From: Celoporthe dispersa
Taxonomy: Eukaryota > Ascomycota > Sordariomycetes > Diaporthales > Cryphonectriaceae
Direction: 5' to 3'
Length of the DNA stretch: 64,000 bases
Assembly (NCBI GenBank): GCA_016584495.1
Contig: WAID01000003.1
Location: 2,542,001 to 2,606,000 of the forward strand
Position 1 is the first letter of the stretch, and each line of letters opens with the position of its first letter. The position numbers and the translations under genes were made by a program. Of the stretch, positions 20,846 through 31,744 are shown in pieces. The notes under the pieces were generated by a model. That model was given only the letters and a program-made list of their open reading frames with translations. It searched no databases and was not told the DNA's origin.

Positions 20846-21678
20846 GGCTGTTCTATTTCCGGGCCAGCGGTTATAAGGAATATATAAGAGAAGAGAAAGA
20901 CACAAGAGGAAAAGGAGAAGCGCGAGCGGAGACAATGAGACTGTCGGGGAAGAGAGAGGGGGAAGAAGGAGAAAGAAAAAAAAAGGAGGTCGAGAGAAAG
21001 AGTGTGTGTGTGTGTATGCGTGCAGAGAGGGAGCACGAACAGAAAAAAAAAAAAAAAGAAGAGAGAGAGAGGCCAGAAAACTCAAGAGGACCCTGATGCG
21101 ACCGATGAGGTGAGGTACACAAAAATACACACGACGGCTGGCAGGATACGGTCGCGCAGTCTGACCACCGTGGAGAGGTCGCAGTGGCAGGTCGACCGGC
21201 CCAGGGGCGCGGCGCACCGAGGGACCGTACGACAAAAATATCCGGGGGCGTGATTCCGCTTGCTGCTTTGGGACGGGGCTCATCTAGCCGCGACAGGCCC
21301 CTGTCGTACCTTTCTTACTTCAGTACATACGTTGTATTACCCACCTGCCTTACAGCCCTAGCCCTGAATTATGATCTACGGTGACGGTGACGATGGCACC
21401 GATCATGTCGTACATCTCGTATAATTGTGGCCTGCATCAGTGGTAAAATTGATAATAGAGGGTAGAAGAGAAGGGAGGGAAACGAGTGTCATTGAGGCTC
21501 TCTCCTCTTCTGAGTGTGAGTATATCTAAGTTATGCTATCTATGCGCGGGCAACGATACTCCTCCATGCGTGTGCAATACCGTCTTATGTATAAGAAATT
21601 TGTGGCGTGAGCCATGACCTAAATCTGATGCGCCAAAAAAAGAACCCCCAGAAAAAGAAGAAGAAAGAAGAAAGAAGA

Positions 21679-21709
<31 letters not shown>

Positions 21710-21937
21710 AAAGAGTGTAAGTGTCTGCATGTCAAATACCTCCAAATCCGATCTCGCATCTCTTGTACGCTATGATCGTGTCCCAGGATCAACATGCAAG
21801 ACTACTGTGACATCGCCCATGTGCCGAATATGATGTTTGTGTGTGTAAGAGAGAGAGAGAAAGAGAATGTAACAAGGACAAAGTCCTCAAGCAAGCATAG
21901 AGTAAGACAGGACGGACGAGTATGGTAGACGCCATTC
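20846..21937. other. UstYa-like promoter region, purine-rich
   Basis: The stretch is dominated on the + strand by purine tracts (20890-21080) and a GAA repeat. The coding-strand leader of the UstYa-like gene is therefore strongly pyrimidine-rich. Frames seen here are products of the repeats. Confidence 0.5.
21651..21713. repeat. (GAA)n / (GAAA)n purine tract
   Basis: About 60 bp of imperfect GAA/GAAA repeats on the + strand, between the UstYa-like gene and the proline-rich ORF. Confidence 0.9.
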
Positions 21938-22411
21938 TTAAGGTGTACGAGGTGGAGTCGGCGTGCCAGGAGGCGGGTTCGGCCGGATGGGCCCAGGGCG
22001 AGGGCGAGGGCGCGGAGAAGGAGGCGGCTGCGGCGTAGGGCAGACGATAGGCTGCAGAGGACCGAAGGAAGTGATGGGTTTCTTCTCGCCCAGCTTCTCC
22101 AGCGCCCTGTGGACCGGTCTCCGAGGGGTGGGCGGAGGGGTCGGGACGCCTGGTGGGGGCCCAGGTTGAACAGGTCCGGGGCGGGGACGGGGACGAGGCG
22201 ACGGCGGCGGCTGGGGCCTCGGGATGGTGATGATAGTCGGCTGGCCTTTGACGAGTACGTAGATGAGAGATAAGCCTGAGGCAGGAGGTCCGTCTTTGTC
22301 CACAGTGCCTCCGTGAAACTTTCCGGCGGCTCTCTTAGGCTCGAGGTCGTTGTTGTCGGCAGCATGTGCCCCGTAGGCGCCGCTGAGCACTGGGTACATG
22401 TGCATCCCCAT
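21938..22411 (-). CDS. Proline-rich protein with a duplicated 30-residue repeat
   Basis: A frame of 157 aa, MGMHMYPVLSGAYGAHAADN to the end PPRTP. The C-terminal 90 residues hold two copies of a repeat with the core QPPPSPRPRPRPGP, followed by (V/I)xPxPPPG(V/T)PTPPxTP. They are separated by a basic/hydrophobic spacer containing RRPVHRALEKLGEKK. In the 14-residue core all residues agree between copies although 11 of 14 codons differ, always silently, so this frame is under protein-level constraint and is very likely coding. A stop lies 9 nt upstream of the first ATG, so the start is either here or in an unseen upstream exon. No signal peptide is visible and I do not recognise the family. It could be a wall- or SH3-interacting proline-rich protein. 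A peptide-precursor role beside the UstYa-like gene is speculative because the repeats lack Tyr. Confidence 0.5.
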   Translation of the reverse strand: MGMHMYPVLSGAYGAHAADNNDLEPKRAAGKFHGGTVDKDGPPASGLSLIYVLVKGQPTIITIPRPQPPPSPRPRPRPGPVQPGPPPGVPTPPPTPRRPVHRALEKLGEKKPITSFGPLQPIVCPTPQPPPSPRPRPRPGPIRPNPPPGTPTPPRTP

Positions 22412-23051
22412 CTCCAGAATTCACCCGTTGGCAAGGTGACAAGATCAGTGGTCGGTCGATACACGGGATGTTGCTGTCAATAGTGCGACCGGGTGGAGGT
22501 TGGTGAGAGGGGGGTGGGGGGTGGAGCATGCGCTTGAGGAAGAGATATATTGTCTCGGGGGAGTCGGGATACTGAAAAAGCCAGGAGTGTGTCTGAGGAT
22601 GCCAATGATATCGGAATAAATCATCGGCTGCCTGCTTGATCTCCATCTCGGGAGGGAGGGGAACCATCCACGTCTTATACGGGTCATGAGGAGACCTCGA
22701 TGACTGGACGAGTGAGTAATAGTCAAAGCAGTGCCCCTTCATGAAATCGATGCCTGGTGTTTCGCAGCATTGCACACCACCTGGAAAAAGGATGATTGCT
22801 GGTGGCACCAGGGACGTGGTGAACGCATACAGGCCTTGTTCTCCCTCGCCGTCTTAACAGGTCGCAGACGCAAGCGGCACTCTGGTTCCCTCGAGCATCT
22901 AGGGCTCAGCATCTCCCGGGCGGTTGGTAGAGACAGCGTAGACAGGATAGCCATCCTGAAGGATTGAGCTTGGGTCGCGGTGGCAGAGGACAGGTCGAGG
23001 ACTGGCAGCGTTGTGTGTGTACTAATCACGGTATAGCTGCCTCGGTCCACG

Positions 23052-23054
<3 letters not shown>

Positions 23055-23108
<54 letters not shown>
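23055..23108. repeat. (TC)n microsatellite, 54 bp
   Basis: An uninterrupted TC dinucleotide run, the longest in the window, outside any recognised gene. Confidence 0.97.
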
Positions 23109-23110
<2 letters not shown>

Positions 23111-24318
23111 CTCTGTCTCTCTGTCTCTCTTGAGAGCCTCGCAGGATGAGACCATCTGATGCAATCCACTCTGGCGGGGGCGGAAAACCTGAGAGAGTGG
23201 TCACCAACAAGGCCGATGACAATTCCTGATAGGGACAAAGCCGCCTGGCCTTTTTTGGTAGTCTCCCAGGCCGGAGGCAGGAACAGGTCCGGGCTCCGGG
23301 GTTCGTGGTTCTAGGCATGCCATGGATGGGTCCCCATCGAGCATGGCCCTGTATTTGTCAAGGTGGCTTTGGGCCGTGATGTGCTGTGTGCTCACCGGTA
23401 CCAAATCCAGAGCGGCGGCTACTCGGCGAGGCTTAGGTGGGCGCAACACTTCAGATTAAGGTTGCCTAGGGTCACCTCAGCGACCGGTCGTTCCAGCTTG
23501 TGGGGACCCACGTGCTGTGCCATGTAGGAGGGGGGAGTGTTCCAACTGCCGCAGCCACACGCATTGTCGGGCTCGGGATGCGACCCTTCTCTCCGGAGTA
23601 ACTAGTCTTCTCCTGGGTATCAGCAGTTGTACACTGAAAAGAGCCGCAAAGATACTGTCGAGCGTCAGCATAACCCGGCGTGCGGCCCCGTGAACGACCT
23701 CTGCAGTGTGGCTCATCCTGCTGCAGGACATGCAACGTAGCGCGGGGAAGGTTCTGCTCTATCTGGTCAAGATGTGCGCTCGAGACGTTCCATTTGACAC
23801 CGACCGCAAGCGCTCATGGAACGTGCAAGTGTCTGTAAAGCGACGCAGTCAAAACCCGGGCCTGTCAGCTATGGGAACAGTGAAGTTCAGAAGATCTGCT
23901 TACGTCGGTCCAAGGACAGGCCCTTGTTGACGCGACAAGCACGCCCACGCGTCTCTTAGGAACCGTATGTGTACTATGTTACCACGGTCTCAGAAACGTC
24001 GCCAGAGGTGTTGGGGACAGACTCATCGGGGCTCGTAGGCCACCACCATCAGTGCCGTAGGGCTGAAATGGAGGCAGCCGAGTGGCTGGAATGTAGCGGA
24101 ATCTCACCCTTGCGAGCAGACGATCTGGGCGTGGGGGCCGCTACTAAGTAAGCGAGGTTGGACAGCAGAAATGTCAGTTGGATGGCGATGTGCTAGAGGA
24201 TCCGAGTCCTTGTTCCATAGCTGCGTCCTGACAGGTCAGACCAGACGCGATCTTTAGTTCCTCGGTGCCTTTATGAGCCCTAGAGCACAGAACTGTAGCG
24301 CGCCTGGGTTCATTTGCT

Positions 24319-24346
24319 GGGTCTGGGTCTGGGTCTGGGTCTGGGG
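24319..24346 (+). repeat. (GGGTCT)n tract, G-quadruplex pattern
   Basis: Five GGG runs (24319, 24325, 24331, 24337, 24343) separated by identical three-base TCT loops. This meets the canonical G-quadruplex pattern on the + strand and resembles a variant telomeric hexamer. Confidence 0.85.
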
Positions 24347-26191
24347 TGTGTTGCTATCAATACAACCCTTCTCCATCTCAAAATATCCTTGCCTTGTTCT
24401 GTAAGCTGCCATCTCTGTGGCGGCCTCCGTTCAGGTTCTGAACTGGCGGCTCGAAGTGAGCGACTCGAGCCTTGCGTCGGGCAGTCTCTCAAAGACACAG
24501 GCCAAGTTGTCTACTTCCACACGTGCGTGGCTCCGGAAATAGTCGAAGACGCCGCGGCGTTTGAGCTGTGTTTCGTCAAGTATAGAAATCTCGATGCATC
24601 AGGCGTATTTTTTATTTTTTTTTATCATGTGACGACGGACAACAGCCTCGGCTCCGTCACTCTTTGTCACTTTCTTGGAGAACAAGGTAGACTCTGACGT
24701 TGGCATAGCTGTAGATAATCGTTATCAGCTTAGTTTGTGTAACCGTTTGAGGAGTCGGAGACATAATCTGCGCGAATTAATCTGACCTGGAGATTCGCAG
24801 GCACCCAGCAAGTAGCACAGCAGCAGCGGTTCTTTCCGAGCGGTTCGGGCAGGCAGAAGTCGCCGGTGTGAGCTGATGTTCCTCCGCGGAGCAGAGCATA
24901 GCCTTTTCGAGAGTCAGCAGCACACTACTCCTCTGCAAGAGCGTGGGCAGTAAGTAGTAGCTCTTTGGCTTCTGCCTACGGGATGAATAGCCAGAATGTG
25001 GTCGGTAACCCAGAACCGAGCCTCGGTCGAAAGGCTGAAGGCTTTGAGGTTTCCAATCCCGTTTCACACTCCACGATCAGGGAGGAGTATGGCTTCGGAT
25101 GAACACAGAGAAAGCCTCGCACTCCCTCGGTCAAGGTGAAAGCGAGAGGCGCCCTGCGCATTCATTATCGCAAACGCTCTGAACACTTAGTACTGCAGCT
25201 AGTCCCCCCTCCAAGACGTAGCCAGTCGAGGATCCGATGATGCCGATGAGTGTCGTACATCTAGAACCGAAAGGAGCTCTTGTTCAAAGTGTCGTGGTGA
25301 TTTCTAAAAGAACGGGAGGACGTGGCGTAACACTAGGCCCCCGTGACCGCGCAGTGGCCATCTATCGAGGTCTTAGCTGATGGGACAATGAGCGATCCAG
25401 TGGCTCGGCCCACGGATTTACCGCTGGGACAATATGAAGCAGTCAATATGGCATTCCCTGAACAGCTGCCCTCCGCCACTTTGACACGGCGTTTAACTCA
25501 CCATGGTTTGGAGAATGGTGTTCAGAACGGCCCTTTCCCACGTTAGAAAGGGGGGGGGGGGGGCAGCACTGAAAAGCTACATGGTGTGTTCAGCTGCTCT
25601 ATAGGTGCCTGAGATCATCATGTAGAGTCAAGACGTTCGATAGCGAGAGAGAATGAGCCTGCAGGCTCGAGGCTGCGCGCGGTAGCCAGGCGCCGGTGAC
25701 TTCTCTTCCAGACAACAGCTAAACAAGACAGGATAATGCGAGAGGGGTGCTTGTTTGTGATACTGTTCGATTCCTTCCCACTAAATCCCGATTCTATCAA
25801 TTGCTTCCGAACTCGTTGTAAATCAGTATCACGAGGATCCGATCGTGCTCGGTGCCGAGTCCTAAGCGGTCCACTATCATCAGCTCAGCCAGCTCCTCGC
25901 AGGGCAGGACAAACCAGTGGTGGTCAGCCGGGCCAGCCCACCTTTCACAGAGTATCAGCACCTCCCAATCCCACAGCTGCATTAGTCAGAGCCTTCCATC
26001 CGTGGACCTGGGCTGTAGCCGTTCCTCGAGAGGTCCTATAGACAGCTGCCGAAACGTCCTAGATCCACGCAGTTCCATCGGCGGGAATCTCTCGCGCTAC
26101 TTGCGGTCGTTTCGCTACAGGCAAGGGTGGAAATGTGCTCCATGTCAGCCTTCCCAGATCCTCTCTTCACACAGCGGTAGCCTGAGCCTCT

Positions 26192-27310
26192 TCAACGGTG
26201 ACTCCTTCGGTCCCTTGAACGGCTTCTGCCTGCTCGATAGCCATCATTGCTACCATAGCTTTCGCGGCTAGGACTGCGCCGCCGGTCATAACCGTCCTCG
26301 TACCGCCTGCCTCTGCCGCGCCGCGAGGGTGGTGAGCTGCGCGACCTACTGCGCGAGTAGGATGGCGATCGTGTGCGGTATCGCCCACCCCTTGTGGAGG
26401 CGACAGGAGACCTGGATCTTGATCTTGAGATGGACCGCGGCCGCCAGGTATCCGATGAAGGCGCACCACGACCATAGCGGCCGCCTCCGCGTGGACCTCG
26501 ACCACGTGGACCTCCATCGAATCCTGTCGGGCCACGGGGGCCTCGGGGGCCACGGCCTGGAGGTGGGAGCCTAGGGTCGAAGTTGGCTCCACGGGTTGCT
26601 GTCGGGGGCGGGGCAGAGAACTTTCGACGCGGCAGGACTATCGAGACGCTGATGGTGGCACCATCCAGTTGTGCTTCGTGCATGTGTGCAATGGCAGATT
26701 CAGCGTTGGCCTCGTTCACGAATAGTATGTAGGCAGCTCCGCGGTTGGTACCATCTAGGGAGCAGAGCCGTTCGTCAGCGCTGAGGGCAGCTAGCACGCC
26801 GTGGGTACAGAAGAGGCTCACACTGCCGGCTCAGAGGCACGTCCATGTCGTCAATGTCACCGTACTGACCGAAGATCTCGCGCAAATGATCCTCGGTTAC
26901 ATTCTTGGTCAACCGCTCGACAACAATCTGCTCAAAGAGTCAGTTGCCCCGCTACATGATCGTTGTGGAAGAGGAGGGGGGAGGGGGGAGCGACGCGCCT
27001 TTGTACTCCTCAGCGGGCTCTCGCTGCGGGAGCGACTGCGACCACGGGATAGGCTTCGCATCCTGTCATCGTCCCTGTCGTGGCTTCGGCTTCGACTTCG
27101 GCTCCAGGTACGGCTCCGGCTGTCGCGATCCCGACCATTGCGACGAGGTGGAGAGCGAGAATCTCTGGGTGGTGAGCGACGGCGCGAAATAGATCGGGAC
27201 CTGCTTTTGGATCGCGACCGGTACGAGCGCGAGCGGCGCGAACGGCTGCGCGAACGAGGCAGATCGTCGCGGGACCGTGATGGCGATCGCGATCGTGATG
27301 GCAATGTCAT
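26192..27310 (-). CDS. RS-RRM-RS RNA-binding protein (RNPS1/SR-like splicing factor)
   Basis: Exons: 27310-26999, 26927-26822 and 26754-26192; 326 aa. Residues 1-104 are an Arg/Ser-rich domain (MTLPSRSRSPSRSRDD) ending in STK. One RRM follows (about 105-182): IVVERLTKNVTEDHLREIFG carries RNP2, GTNRGAAYILF carries RNP1, and EAQLDGATISVSIVLPRRK closes it. The C-terminus is Gly/Arg-rich and then again RS-rich, ending RSRDRRSHR. This RS-RRM-RS order matches RNPS1-type splicing and exon-junction factors of the nucleus. Intron 1 (26998-26928) begins GCGCGT, so it appears to be a GC..AG intron; no GT donor keeps the frame. Intron 2 (26821-26755) has a strong GTGAGC donor. Phosphorylation by SR kinases is expected from the RS repeats. 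Confidence 0.88.
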
Positions 27311-29111
27311 GATTTGGGTGTGATGGTGTTTTTCTCTTCCAAGATGTAGATAGGATCGGGAAAACAAAAGTCTTGAGGTTGAATGAAGCGAACTCAGTTG
27401 GCAAGCAAACGAATCTCGCCAAAAAGTTGGGGCGCGAAGACGTCGCGGCCTGCAGACGACTTTCGACCCTACAGGGCTAGGCAGACACCTCCCTTGGTCT
27501 AAGTTGCAGCTACATTCCAAGGACCCCCCTGTTGAGATTTGTAGGGTTAGGGCTCAGAACTCCACCACACCCCCCCTGCTAGTCTTGAGTCTTGGTAGAT
27601 GGTGATTGGATGTCATAAGCCATGGGGTCCCCAGCCAATAAAAAGACAACAGAAGTCAGTCACGCATGCCTGAGGAGATATCAGCCAGCTTTGAGAAGAT
27701 AAAGTGTCTATACAACCTCAGACATATCATATTTCTTCAACACAGCCAGAGGCAGCACAGTGCGGGCAATTTTTCAGATCACAGTGCTAGGCAGGTCCTT
27801 CTGGGTATCACATGCTTCCCGTACAGGTATCAAAAAAAAAAAAAATGCTGCAAAGCCCATTCTGGTAGCCAGGCCTGAACCGTCTTACCATGTCAAGAGA
27901 ATGTATGATTCTCGATTTTCCGCATCATGCTCTTAATTTGTATTTACAATATTCCTCCGCTGCGCAGCCGATCCTTCGATATTAAGAACTTGCAAAGACA
28001 CGGGCTCTTACATAGGTCGACCAACGTTCTGTCGGCCTGACGCCAGCGACACACAGGCCACGCCCCCTCAACTCCTGTGCTCAGCGCTCTACCGTGCCAA
28101 TTCTTGCACACTGCGAGAATCCGCTTCTGTACAATTAGAGAACTACTAGCTAGTAATGAAACTCCTCTCCTCCCCTCTCTCATGGTGACGCTACCTCATA
28201 TGGATGCCAAATATTCTCGCAAGTGCATAATCGACGTATATGTATGCAACATAGTAATCTAAGGGCTGTTCAAACAAATTGTGTATTAGAAATAATAAAA
28301 TTAGTAAGTTATGCCAATATAAAGTACTAAAATTGAAATAAAAAGAAACAAGATATTCGAAAAATCACCCAGTGAAGGACTCAGACCTCCATCTCCACAT
28401 GCTGCTGCCAACCACCCAGGAAGCAAACCATTCAACCAACTGGGCTCTTTGTTTTGCTAACCACCAAGATACAAGTATCATAATGTCATTGATCAGACTG
28501 GGAGGCTAGCGCTGGTCCGCTGTATTGTGAGTTTGCCACGAAGAGCGCAGCTGTAATACTCTTGTGGCCAGCTTGGAGACTATGAATTATCGAGCACTGT
28601 TGAGCACTTTGCTGATCCTCACCTGCATGCCAGGAGGGAATCCCATAGACACAAATAAAAGCTGCAGCATGTCGGCTGATGTGCTGCTGCTGCTTCTCTC
28701 TGGTTCCTTTCTTCACTAGCTACGCGTCTGCTTGCCTGTGCAGCAGTCACGCATGGTCAAGTCTCCTGAGTAACCCTACCATAACTCAGGCTACACCCAC
28801 CTGAGCAGTCTACACTTGTACCTGTCCTCCTCCACCGCGTTTTGTGGGACCCAACTCGCGTCACCCTTCCTGCACCTTCCTCTGAACCAAAACATTACCT
28901 CTCCCAGCATCCACCTGGGCAGGCTCGGGCAAGTCTACAGCTCCCCCTTTTACACCAGTCGACGCCTTCTTGACCTGATCTTGCACAAGCTGCACTCTTC
29001 CATCCCCAGCCATCCTCTCCTTCCAACACCTCTTTCCATCCCACCCAGCCTCAAGATCACTGCTTCCCACCTTTGTCCTACCCTTGAGACTGGTTCCTAC
29101 TGGTATTAAAG
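27311..29111. other. Divergent intergenic region with a tRNA-like element
   Basis: This is 1.8 kb between the SR-like gene (-) and the GH55 gene (+). It is more AT-rich around 28260-28370. Apart from the tRNA-like element at 28367-28445 and a CT-rich leader (28800-29100) of the glucanase gene, nothing is recognised. Confidence 0.45.
28367..28445 (-). ncRNA. tRNA-like element with Pol III terminator
   Basis: On the - strand a 79-nt segment begins GCCCAGT and ends ACTGGGT, which pair as a 7-bp acceptor stem with one G-T pair. TGGTTGAATGG fits the A-box consensus and GGTCTGAGTCC resembles the B box, with C and T swapped at two positions. GGAGG and CCTTC can form a T stem around a 7-nt loop. A run of five T follows two nucleotides after the stem, as in a Pol III terminator. 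The D stem and anticodon arm do not fold well, so it may be a degenerate tRNA or a tRNA-derived element. No amino acid can be assigned. Confidence 0.35.
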
Positions 29112-31744
29112 ATGCAGGGCTGGGTAATGATCCTGCCCTGGTTTTGGGCATTTCGTGCCTCGTCCAGTTGGCTTCAGCCTTCTGGATGGACGAAATTGCG
29201 CACCAGGGCATCGCGTCCTTCAACCCCAATGCTGCTACATACCAGGTCTATCGCAATGTCAAGGAGTATGGTGCTGTCGGCGATGGAGTTGCTGATGACA
29301 CTGCAGCCATCAATGCAGCCATCAGCAATGGCGATCGATGTGGCTTTGATGGTGCCTGCTCTGGTTCGACCACTACTCCTGCAATTGTCTACTTTCCAGA
29401 GGGGTAAGCTTCTCGCCATATTGTCACCAGACAAGACTGCAGGATCTACTTGCTAATTGGTGTCTTTACAGCACCTATCTCGTGTCCTCTGCCGTCCTCG
29501 TCTCATACTACACACAGCTGATCGGTGACCCTACCGCCATGCCTGTCATCAAAGCCTCTACTTCCTTCAACACTGCAGATGGCATTGGTGTTGTTGATGG
29601 CGACAGATACAATAACACCAATGGCAAGCTCGACTACCTTGCTACCAATGTGTTCTGCCGCCAGGTTCGCAACTTGGTCATTGATACTACAAACATGTCC
29701 CCTGCCATCAACATTGCAGGTATCCATTGGCCTGCAGCACAGTCCACCTCCATCCAGAATGTCGTGTTTCAGCTCTCCCAGGTGCCTGGAAACCAGCATA
29801 TTGGCATCTTCATGGAGGGTGGCAGCGGTGGTTACATGGGCGATTTAACCTTCTACGGCGGCATGATCGGTGCTCAATTTGGCAACCAGCAGTACACAAC
29901 GCGCAACTTGACCTTTGTCAACTGCCAGACTGCCATCCTACAGCTGTGGGACTGGTACTGGGTCTACAAGGACTTGACAGTTGTGGACTGCAACATTGGC
30001 ATTAATCTGTCGGCCTCTTCTGTCGGCTCTGCAATCATCCTGGACAGCGTCTTTCTGAACACTCCCATGGCTATCATCACCAATGTCAGCAGCACCACAG
30101 ACCCTGGAAAGATGCAGAGTCGGGGCACATTGCTCATGGACAATGTTTCCTTTGGCAATGTCACTTCTGTCCTCCAGGAAGGCACCGAGACCATCTTGAT
30201 CCAGGGTAATATAGGTTACAATAGCACCTTCATCACTGGCAAAGTCATTGTAGGTCTCTCTCTTACACAGCACTCAAGGTTGCATGCGGCTGATTAATGT
30301 CTCTTTTAGGGCAATGTCTACACACCTGGCGGGCCAGAGTACGTCTTCTCTGGCCCTGACGACTGGTTCCCCGAGATCCAGACCTTGAAGAACCGCACCC
30401 AGTACTACGTGCGCTCCAAGCCCCAGTATGACGACGTACCCGCAAGCCTCTTCGTTTTCTGCCCGCACCTTCGGTGCCAAGGGAGACGGCATAACAGATG
30501 ATACCTCTGCCCTCAACTCGTTCTTCTCGCACGTCTCCAACAATTACGATTCAGGCTGCGTCGGATTTGTCGATGCAGGGTACTATAAAGTCTTGGACAC
30601 GATCAGCATCCCAGGCAATTCCCGCATTGTCGGCGAAGCCCTGGCGTCAGTCATCATGGGATCGGGCCCCAACTTCTCCGACATGAATAACCCACATCCG
30701 GTGGTGCAGGTCGGAAAGCCAGGAGAGACAGGCTACATTGAGTGGAGTGACATGTTTGTCTCAACACAGGGCGGCACGTCTGGAGCCGTCCTCATCGAGT
30801 ACAACCTCGGCGACTGCGACTGCAACCCAGACCCTTCCGGCATGTGGGACGTCCACATCCGCGTGGGCGGTTTCGCAGGCTCCGAACTCCAGATGCAACA
30901 GTGTCCCAAGACACCGGACCAGACCAATGTCATCTATTCCGCCTGCATCGCCGCGTACATGGGCATGCACATCACAAAGGGAGCTTCAAACCTCTACATG
31001 GAGAACAACTGGTTCTGGGTCGCCGAGTAAGTCATATGTTGCCGATGTTTTATACCAGCCCTCGCTGTTTGGGCCATCTTTCGGGAATCTGATGCTGACA
31101 TCTACCTAATTAGCCACGATATCGAGGACCTGTACTCCACCCAGATCACAGTCTTTGGCGGCCGTGGTTTCCTCATCGAGTCTCAAGACGGTCCAATCTG
31201 GGCTTACGCATCTGCGGCTGAGCACTGGACACTGTACCAGTACCAGTTGTACGGAGCACAGAACATATGGATGGGCCAGATCCAGACGGAGACTCCCTAC
31301 TACCAGCCCAACCCCCCTGCGCCGTATCCGTTCGACACGATAGACAAGGTCCTGAACGACCCAGACTTTGGCACCGACTGCGCCAGCCTGATGAACGGCA
31401 CCATGATCCCTGGTGCTAACCTCACGGCGCCTTGCGCGATGGCCTGGGGACTTCGCATCATTGATAGCAATAATGTTGTCATCTATGGTCCGGGTCTCTA
31501 CAGTTTCTTCAACAACTACAATACCACGTGCAGCAATGGCCCGTACGGCGGATCGGAGCGATGCCAGTCTCGAATGGTCTGGATCGAAGATACCGCCGGC
31601 GCCTCGGGAAACGTGGTGCTGTACGACCTGAACACCATCGGCACCATCAGTATGGTGACCTACAACGGCAGCGATGTCGCTTTGTGGAAGGACAACTGGA
31701 ACGTCTACGGAGAGACACTTGCCATCTTCCAGGGTCAGGCTTGA
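29112..31744 (+). CDS. Secreted GH55 exo-beta-1,3-glucanase, two frameshifts
   Basis: Exons 29112-29403, 29472-30249, 30310-31026 and 31114-31744; introns of 68, 60 and 87 nt; about 805 aa. The protein has the two tandem beta-helix (pectate-lyase-3-type) domains of GH55, each opening with the same kind of motif: VKEYGAVGDGVADDTAA and RTFGAKGDGITDDTSA. GVVDGDRYNN, HPVVQVGKPGETG and WVADHDIEDLYSTQ (across intron 3) are further typical blocks. It should release glucose from beta-1,3-glucan of fungal walls or callose. An ATG at 29112 starts MQGWVMILP; one C missing from the run 29136-29138 is needed to reach LVLGISCLVQLASA, which together make a good signal peptide. A surplus C at 30447-30448 breaks the frame between KPQYDDVPAS and SFSARTFGAK, at the start of the second domain. 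With both corrected all four exon phases agree. Confidence 0.92.

Larger units (their letters stand above)
22412..26191. other. Gene-poor stretch with microsatellites (3.8 kb)
   Basis: No complete gene was recognised. A protein-like fragment occurs on the - strand at about 22445-22808 but has no start or splice sites I can support. The rest holds a long (TC)n tract, a (GGGTCT)n tract, a G homopolymer at 25550-25563 and short chance frames. Confidence 0.4.

Noticed and set aside
19694..22411. A complete fungal RiPP (dikaritin) cluster
   Set aside because: Only the UstYa-like gene and a proline-rich ORF are present. There is no kexin-type repeated Tyr-containing core, no peptidase and no second UstY gene, so a cluster is not supported.
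25797..25982. 61-codon frame on the - strand with protein-like composition
   Set aside because: Too short, no start context, no flanking exons and no family recognised.
26167..26592. 141-codon frame on the - strand within the RS-RRM gene
   Set aside because: Overlaps the RS-rich last exon in another frame; produced by its repetitive codons.
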